A DNA stretch of 64,000 nucleotides from Spongiibacter taiwanensis (GTDB lineage Bacteria; Pseudomonadota; Gammaproteobacteria; Pseudomonadales; Spongiibacteraceae), in assembly GCF_023702635.1 (NCBI RefSeq), contig NZ_CP098455.1, forward strand, positions 1,550,001-1,614,000, read 5' to 3'. Below the pieces are notes generated by a model, which worked only from the letters and a program-made list of their open reading frames with translations, did not search any database and had not been told where the DNA came from. The number at the start of each line of letters is the position of its first letter. Positions within the stretch are counted from its first letter, which is position 1. Below are positions 58,779 through 64,000 of the stretch, one piece after another. A program made the position numbers and the translations under genes.

Positions 58779-60128
58779 CTACAACTGCCCCAACAACTCC
58801 TCCGTTTTCGCTTTCATCAGCGCCATGTCGCCGCGGCTCTCCACGTTCAAGCGAACCACTGGCTCGGTGTTAGACATCCGCACATTAAAGCGCCAGGCAT
58901 CACCAAAGCACATGCTCAGCCCATCGGTGCGATCCACTTCGGTCGCCTCAGCAGCATAGCGTGCCTCGATGGCGGCAATCGTGCTCGCCGCATCAGCGAC
59001 CTCCCGATTGATCTCACCACTGCAGGGGAAGCAGGCAACCCGCTCTTCCACCAACGATGACAGGCTAGCCGATTTCACCGACATCAACTGGGTGACCAGC
59101 AGCCAGGGAATCATGCCGCTGTCGCAGTAGGCAAAGTCGCGGAAGTAATGGTGGGCACTCATTTCGCCGCCATACGCCGCATTCTCCTTGCGCATACGCT
59201 CCTTGATAAAGGCATGGCCGGTTTTGCTTTGCACTGCCTCACCACCGGAAGCCTGGACCATATCGATGGTATTCCAGGTCAGGCGCGGGTCGTGAACGAT
59301 CTTTTCACCCGGGGACAACAGCAGGAAGGTCTCTGCAAGCAGGCCCACCACGTAATAACCTTCGATAAAATCGCCGGTCTCATCGAAGAAGAAGCAGCGG
59401 TCAAAATCGCCATCCCAGGCAATACCCAAGTCGGCACCATGGGCCTTGATCGCATCGATTGTCGGCTGGCGATTCTCGATCAGCAGGGGGTTGGGCACGC
59501 CGTTGGGAAAGTTGCCATCGGCCTCGTGATGCACCCGGATAAATTCAAAGGGCAAATAGGGCTCGATCAAATCGATCACCCGACCGGCGCCACCATTACC
59601 GGCATTGACCACGATTTTGAGCGGCTTCAGATCCGCCACATTCACATAACTAAGCAAATGCTCGATGTAGGCCTTGGCCGTATCCAGCGGCCGCAGGGAG
59701 CCACGCTGCGTCGCAGCCGGACCAAAATCGTTCTTTTCGGCCAGCGCCTTGATATCAAGCAAGCCCGTGTCGCCACTGATGGGCTTGGATTCTTCCCGGA
59801 CAAACTTCATGCCGTTGTAGTCTTTCGGGTTGTGGCTGGCCGTCACCGCAATGCCGCCATCCATGCCCGCGTGAGAAGTGGCGAAGTAGATTTCCTCCGT
59901 GCCACACAAACCGATGTCATAGACATCCACACCGGCATCACGCAAACCATCGCTCAGCGCGCCTTTAATGGCCTCGCTGCTAAGGCGGATATCGTGTCCC
60001 ACCACCACTTTCTTGGGCTGAATCACGTCGGCAAAAGCGCGGCCGATGCGATAGGCCACATCCTCATTCAACTGATCGGGAATCCGACCGCGAACATCAT
60101 AGGCCTTAAAGCACGTTAATTCGGTCAC
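58779..60128 (-). CDS. cpsG: Phosphomannomutase (CpsG/ManB type)
   Basis: From the GTG at 60128 ([16 protein letters not shown], with GAGGAG five bases upstream) the product is 449 residues. It has the phosphoserine loop [16 protein letters not shown] (Ser98), the metal loop [16 protein letters not shown], the sugar-ring loop [11 protein letters not shown] and the phosphate loop [13 protein letters not shown]. It matches E. coli ManB/CpsG closely. It converts mannose-6-P to mannose-1-P for GDP-mannose, and many relatives also act on glucose. It starts 2 bases after galU. Confidence 0.94.
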   Translation of the reverse strand: MTELTCFKAYDVRGRIPDQLNEDVAYRIGRAFADVIQPKKVVVGHDIRLSSEAIKGALSDGLRDAGVDVYDIGLCGTEEIYFATSHAGMDGGIAVTASHNPKDYNGMKFVREESKPISGDTGLLDIKALAEKNDFGPAATQRGSLRPLDTAKAYIEHLLSYVNVADLKPLKIVVNAGNGGAGRVIDLIEPYLPFEFIRVHHEADGNFPNGVPNPLLIENRQPTIDAIKAHGADLGIAWDGDFDRCFFFDETGDFIEGYYVVGLLAETFLLLSPGEKIVHDPRLTWNTIDMVQASGGEAVQSKTGHAFIKERMRKENAAYGGEMSAHHYFRDFAYCDSGMIPWLLVTQLMSVKSASLSSLVEERVACFPCSGEINREVADAASTIAAIEARYAAEATEVDRTDGLSMCFGDAWRFNVRMSNTEPVVRLNVESRGDMALMKAKTEELLGQL

Positions 60129-60130
60129 GA

Positions 60131-60961
60131 TCACTCCTCGCCGTAGATGTTCTCGTAAACGAAATTCGTCGCTTCGATAAAGCCTGGCACACTTCCGCAA
60201 TCAAAACGACGGCCACGGAATTTGTACGCCAGCACGCAGCCCGCCTTAGCCTGGGTCAGCAGCGCGTCGGTCAGCTGAATCTCGCCGTTTTTGCCAGGAG
60301 GAGTGGCGCGAATAATATCGAAGATATCTGGTGTCAAAATATAGCGACCGATGACCGCATAGTTGGATGGCGCATCCGCGGGGGCGGGCTTCTCCACCAT
60401 ATCACTGACCCGAAACAGGCCATTGCCCATATCGTCACCAGCAATTACCCCATACTTGTCGATCTCATCCATGGGGACTTCCTGAATGGCAACGATGCTG
60501 CAGCGAAACTGGTTGTACAGCTTCACCATTTGCTTCAGCACACCATCATCATCTTTGTTCAGACACAAATCGTCCGACAGAATCACGCCGAAGGCTTCAT
60601 TGCCGATCAGGGATTCGGCGGTCAACACTGCGTGACCCAGGCCTTTCATTTCCCGCTGGCGGGTCATCATGAAGGTGCCTTTGTTCAGCACATTGCGAAT
60701 GGAGGTCAGGTATTTTTCCTTGCTGGTGCCAGCAATCTGGTGCTCCAGCTCGTAGCTGATATCAAAGTGGTCTGCAATGGCACGCTTGCCACGACCGGTA
60801 ACGAAGGCGATCTGCTTCAACCCGGCGTCGATCGCTTCTTCAACGCCGTATTGCACCAGGGGCTTATTCACCACTGGCAGCATTTCTTTGGGCATGGACT
60901 TTGTGGCAGGTAAAAATCGAGTGCCGTAACCGGCGACGGGGAACAAACATTTTCTAATCAT
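60131..60961 (-). CDS. galU: UTP-glucose-1-phosphate uridylyltransferase
   Basis: The 276-residue product has the nucleotidyltransferase start [56 protein letters not shown], and [13 protein letters not shown]. It makes UDP-glucose. AAGGACAG precedes the ATG. It forms a two-gene operon with cpsG. Confidence 0.96.
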   Translation of the reverse strand: MIRKCLFPVAGYGTRFLPATKSMPKEMLPVVNKPLVQYGVEEAIDAGLKQIAFVTGRGKRAIADHFDISYELEHQIAGTSKEKYLTSIRNVLNKGTFMMTRQREMKGLGHAVLTAESLIGNEAFGVILSDDLCLNKDDDGVLKQMVKLYNQFRCSIVAIQEVPMDEIDKYGVIAGDDMGNGLFRVSDMVEKPAPADAPSNYAVIGRYILTPDIFDIIRATPPGKNGEIQLTDALLTQAKAGCVLAYKFRGRRFDCGSVPGFIEATNFVYENIYGEE

Positions 60962-61049
60962 ATTCTGTCCTTAAGGGATTAACCCAACTCCTTGACTCAA
61001 GCGTGAGGCGGTGAAGCATTGTCACAAGCCCTTCGCCGTTTCGCAATGA

Positions 61050-61070
61050 CTCCCCCTTATACTGGGGGAG
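61050..61070. other. Stem-loop in the galU/fabA divergent region
   Basis: CTCCCCC and GGGGGAG pair around TTATACT. A neighbouring pair, CATTG (61017-61021) and CAATG (61044-61048), is also inverted, suggesting a small dispersed repeat rather than a regulatory site. Confidence 0.3.
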
Positions 61071-61181
61071 GGTTAATAATTTATGACAGCAAACATCACG
61101 CCAACCCGACATTTTACTGTGCAGCCCGGGTCACTGTGCTAAGATGCGCGCCAACTTTCACAACCAATAATGTCCAGTTAC

Positions 61182-61706
61182 ATGTCGTTAACCGAAAAAA
61201 ACAGCTTCACCAAAGAGGAACTTATCGCCTGCGGTCACGGCGAACTTTTCGTCCCCAATGGCCCAAGACTGCCGGTCGATAACATGCTGATGCTCGATCG
61301 CATCACCCACATAAGCAGCGAAGGCGGCGCCTATGGCAAGGGCGAATTGATTGCCGAACTGGATATCAATCCCGATCTTTGGTTCTTTGATTGCCACTTC
61401 ATCGGCGACCCGGTCATGCCTGGCTGCCTCGGCCTGGATGCCATGTGGCAGCTGGTTGGCTTCTTCCTCGGCTGGCGTGGCAATGAGGGCAAAGGCCGGG
61501 CGCTGGGTGCAGGTGAAATCAAGTTCACTGGCCAAATTCTTCCCGACACCAAACTGGTTACCTACAAACTCAGTTTCAAACGCCTGATTGAGCGTAAACT
61601 GATCATGGGTATCGCAGACGGCGAAGTGCTGGTGGACGGGAAAACCATCTACAGCGCCAAAGACCTGCGCGTCGGGCTCTTCAGCCGCGATGCCGACTTC
61701 GGCTGA
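61182..61706 (+). CDS. fabA: 3-hydroxydecanoyl-ACP dehydratase/isomerase
   Basis: The 174-residue product keeps the catalytic His72 ([15 protein letters not shown]) and Asp86 ([15 protein letters not shown]) and the FabA start [15 protein letters not shown]. An ATG four codons upstream is possible. It dehydrates hydroxydecanoyl-ACP and isomerises the product to the cis-3 form, opening the unsaturated fatty-acid branch. It lies 45 bases before fabB, the usual partner. Confidence 0.97.
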   Translation: MSLTEKNSFTKEELIACGHGELFVPNGPRLPVDNMLMLDRITHISSEGGAYGKGELIAELDINPDLWFFDCHFIGDPVMPGCLGLDAMWQLVGFFLGWRGNEGKGRALGAGEIKFTGQILPDTKLVTYKLSFKRLIERKLIMGIADGEVLVDGKTIYSAKDLRVGLFSRDADFG

Positions 61707-61751
61707 GTCAGCTTTACACCTTTCTAAAGTGCATAGAACAAGAGGTTCGCA

Positions 61752-62972
61752 ATGAAACGAGTTGTCGTCACTGGCATGGGCATCGTCTCTAGCATCGGCA
61801 ATAATCTGCAGCAGGCCCTGAGCGCCCTGCAAACAGGTAAATCCGGAATCGCCTTTAACGAGACCTACCAGGAAATGGGCTTTCGCAGCCAAATTTCCGG
61901 CTCCATCAAAGATCTCGACAAAGCCGGCATGATTGACCGCAAGCAATTGCGCTTTATGGGTGATGCCGCGGCGTTTGCCTACATCGCCATGCAAGAGGCC
62001 ATCGCCGATTCCGGCCTTGAGCAATCAGACATCGACAATGAGCGCACCGGCATTATCGCCGGCTCCGGCGGCGCCTCCTCAGCCAATCTGATCGAATCCT
62101 CCGACATCCTCCGGGAAAAAGGCGTCAAGCGCATTGGGCCCTATCGCGTTACCCAGACCATGGGCAGCACGGTGTCGGCCTGCCTGGCAACACCCTTCAA
62201 AATCAAGGGTGTGAACTACTCCATCTCCTCTGCATGTGCGACCAGCGCTCACTGTATTGGCAATGCCGCCGAATTGATTCAACTCGGCAAACAGGATGTG
62301 GTTTTCGCCGGCGGCGGTGAAGAAGAACACTGGAGCCTGAGCTGCCTGTTTGATGCCATGGGCGCCCTGTCCACCAAGTACAACGAGACCCCGGAAAAGG
62401 CCTCACGCCCCTATGACGCTAACCGCGATGGCTTTGTTATCGCCGGCGGTGCGGGCATGATCGTCTTGGAAGAATTGGAGCACGCCAAAGCGCGCGGCGC
62501 GAAAATCTACGGCGAATTGGTAGGCTACGGCGCGACCTCTGACGGCTACGACATGGTTGCCCCCAGCGGCGAAGGCGCGGCACGCTGCATGCGCCTGGCG
62601 CTTCAAGGCCTGGATGAGGTCGACTACATCAATAGCCACGGCACCTCCACCCCCGCCGGTGATATGCAGGAGCTTAAGGCGATCAAGCAGGCCTACGAGG
62701 GCAAGTCGATCCCGGTGATCGGCTCCACAAAATCCCTGGCGGGACACTCGTTGGGCGCCACCGGTGTACAGGAAGCCATCTTCTCCCTGCTGATGATGCA
62801 GCACAACTTTATCGCAGCCTCAGCCAATATCGAGACCCTGGACCCCGAAGCGGCCGGCGTGCCCATTGCCCAGACCAAGCAGGAAGGCGTGACGCTCAAC
62901 AGCGTGATGTCCAACAGCTTTGGGTTTGGCGGCACCAATGCCAGCCTGGTGTTCAAACGCTACCAAGGCTAA
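61752..62972 (+). CDS. fabB: 3-oxoacyl-ACP synthase I
   Basis: The 406-residue thiolase-fold enzyme has Cys162 in [12 protein letters not shown], the His in [12 protein letters not shown] (near 297) and the His in [12 protein letters not shown] (near 332), giving the Cys-His-His triad of FabB. It elongates the cis-3-decenoyl-ACP made by FabA. A 24-bp perfect inverted repeat follows its stop. Confidence 0.97.
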   Translation: MKRVVVTGMGIVSSIGNNLQQALSALQTGKSGIAFNETYQEMGFRSQISGSIKDLDKAGMIDRKQLRFMGDAAAFAYIAMQEAIADSGLEQSDIDNERTGIIAGSGGASSANLIESSDILREKGVKRIGPYRVTQTMGSTVSACLATPFKIKGVNYSISSACATSAHCIGNAAELIQLGKQDVVFAGGGEEEHWSLSCLFDAMGALSTKYNETPEKASRPYDANRDGFVIAGGAGMIVLEELEHAKARGAKIYGELVGYGATSDGYDMVAPSGEGAARCMRLALQGLDEVDYINSHGTSTPAGDMQELKAIKQAYEGKSIPVIGSTKSLAGHSLGATGVQEAIFSLLMMQHNFIAASANIETLDPEAAGVPIAQTKQEGVTLNSVMSNSFGFGGTNASLVFKRYQG

Positions 62973-62984
62973 ACCTCGCCCACG

Positions 62985-63036
62985 GCGATCAGCCACAAAA
63001 AAGCCCGCTTTTGCGGGCTTTTTTGTGGCTGATCGC
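62985..63036. terminator. Bidirectional terminator with 24-bp perfect stem
   Basis: Bases 62985-63008 and 63013-63036 are exact reverse complements around a TTTT loop. The inner GC block AGCCCGC is flanked by a run of A or T, so it can end both fabB and the convergent moeA. The stem is unusually long. Confidence 0.95.
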
Positions 63037-63042
63037 TTCATC

Positions 63043-64000
63043 TTACTGCAAATCGCGCAGCATCAGCACCGATACCGGATCGCCTTTGGACACCGTGCGC
63101 CCAGCAGGAACCACCACCAGCGCATTGGCCCATACCACCGAACTCAGTGCTCCGGAGCTTTGTTGGGGATGAATGCAGGCTTCAGGCCCCGTCTCGCCCG
63201 GCGTCACCCGCGCCCGCAAATACTCCTGCCGCGTACCCGCCTTGGGCCATTCAAAATCCGCCCGCGCCCACCACTGCTGGGGCTGCACGTCTACCACCCC
63301 CAACATTCGCAGCAGGTAGGGGCGGACCAACAACGCAAAGGTGACAAAGCTCGATACCGGATTGCCGGGCAGACCGAAAAACGGCACACCGTTGCCAATA
63401 CGTCCGTAGGCCAGGGGTTTGCCAGGCTTGATAGCCAGCTTCCAAAACTGCAAGGCACCCATCTCTTCGAGCTGCTGGCGAATATGATCCTCCTCGCCGA
63501 CGGATACCCCACCCGTACTGATCACCACGTCAGCCCGCTCGCAGGCCTCCAGCAGCGTCGCCCGAGTCGCCTCCGGCCGATCAGCAACAATACCCAGATC
63601 CAGCACCTGGTCGGCAATGCCCGATAACAAGGCTTTGAGCATTGGCCGATTGGAATTGTAAATTTGACCTGGCAATAGAGGGTGGCCGGGCTCCACCAAC
63701 TCGTCACCGGTGCACAGCAAGGCCACCTTCAAGGGACGACTCACCGGAAGCTGGGCCAGCCCGAGAGACGCCGCCAAGCCCAGATCAGCCGCCGACAGCC
63801 GGCGCCCTGCCGGTAATATCTCACTGCCCGCACGGATGTCCTGCCCTTGGGGGCGAATATGTTGGCCAGCCTTCATTTTCTCAGGAAGGCGCACTTTACC
63901 ATCACTCAGGACTTCACAATCCTCCTGGGCGATCACGCAATCGGCACCCGGGGGGATCACCGCCCCCGTAAAGATTCTGGCCACCGTTCCCGCCACCAGC
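63043..64000 (-). CDS. moeA: Molybdopterin molybdenumtransferase MoeA, C-terminal part (cut by window end)
   Basis: About 319 residues are visible and the frame stays open to the window edge, so the first ~90 residues are missing; the apparent GTG start near 63996 lies inside the gene. It shows VARIFTGAVIPPGADCVIAQED, KVALLCTGDELVEPG, IYNSNRPMLKALLSG, VVISTGGVSVGEEDHI, and FGLPGNPVSSFVTFALLVRPYL. MoeA inserts molybdenum into adenylylated molybdopterin. Confidence 0.96.
   Translation of the reverse strand, partial: LVAGTVARIFTGAVIPPGADCVIAQEDCEVLSDGKVRLPEKMKAGQHIRPQGQDIRAGSEILPAGRRLSAADLGLAASLGLAQLPVSRPLKVALLCTGDELVEPGHPLLPGQIYNSNRPMLKALLSGIADQVLDLGIVADRPEATRATLLEACERADVVISTGGVSVGEEDHIRQQLEEMGALQFWKLAIKPGKPLAYGRIGNGVPFFGLPGNPVSSFVTFALLVRPYLLRMLGVVDVQPQQWWARADFEWPKAGTRQEYLRARVTPGETGPEACIHPQQSSGALSSVVWANALVVVPAGRTVSKGDPVSVLMLRDLQ

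Overview
The window looks like chromosomal DNA of a free-living, probably marine, gammaproteobacterium. The evidence is a fabA-fabB pair, an rplU-rpmA-obg-proB block with ispB divergent from it (the arrangement I know from pseudomonads), a bo3-type quinol oxidase followed by SURF1 and a RegB/RegA pair, a TonB-ExbB-ExbD system and an acyclic-terpene-type AtuA locus. Placement near Cellvibrionales/Spongiibacteraceae is an inference from this gene mix, not something the sequence proves. No rRNA, tRNA, transposase, phage gene or CRISPR array was seen.

Layout. 1-4 kb: the 3' end of a TonB-dependent receptor, then nine copies of a ~157-bp tandem repeat, then a PiuC/YbiX iron-dependent hydroxylase and a small membrane protein. 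4.4-13.4 kb (minus strand): a four-gene RND efflux operon (MdtA-like adaptor, two different pumps, NodT/OprM-type outer-membrane lipoprotein). 13.6-15.7 kb: tonB-exbB-exbD behind a Fur-box-like palindrome. 15.8-22.8 kb: cyoABCD, a SURF1 gene and regB-regA, all on the minus strand. 22.9-31.2 kb: an MFS transporter, a second TonB-dependent receptor, a single-domain receiver lacking the phosphoacceptor Asp, and a 1270-aa CHASE/PAS hybrid kinase. 31.5-35.2 kb: enoyl-CoA hydratase, split AtuA (two ORFs) and a stand-alone phosphotransacetylase. 35.3-47.7 kb: a surface-polysaccharide/LPS cluster with lipid A acyltransferase, ELM1-family protein, five glycosyltransferase-like proteins, a YrbL-like protein, rmlBCD, a beta-propeller-like protein and a methyltransferase-like protein. 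47.8-56.3 kb: dgkA, rpsT, a Tat-exported binding protein paired with an orphan sensor kinase, proB, obg, rpmA, rplU, ispB. 56.5-64 kb: pgi, a (GACGCTG)38 array and dispersed repeats, cpsG/manB, galU, fabA, fabB and the 3' part of moeA.

Themes. Iron uptake recurs: two TonB receptors, PiuC and the TonB motor under a putative Fur site. Envelope sugar supply is coherent: pgi, cpsG, galU and rmlBCD make nucleotide-sugar precursors for the glycosyltransferase cluster. Redox control probably links RegB (with its quinone-sensing GGVANPF motif) to the neighbouring quinol oxidase.

The most unusual content is non-coding: a 157-bp tandem array inside an iron-uptake locus, and a family of elements built from GAC-containing short repeats, two of them as inverted-arm elements. 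One of these has become the C-terminal tail of SURF1, and a related heptamer array starts at the pgi stop codon. The best candidate for an undescribed protein system is the binding-protein plus orphan-kinase pair at 48.7-51.9 kb.
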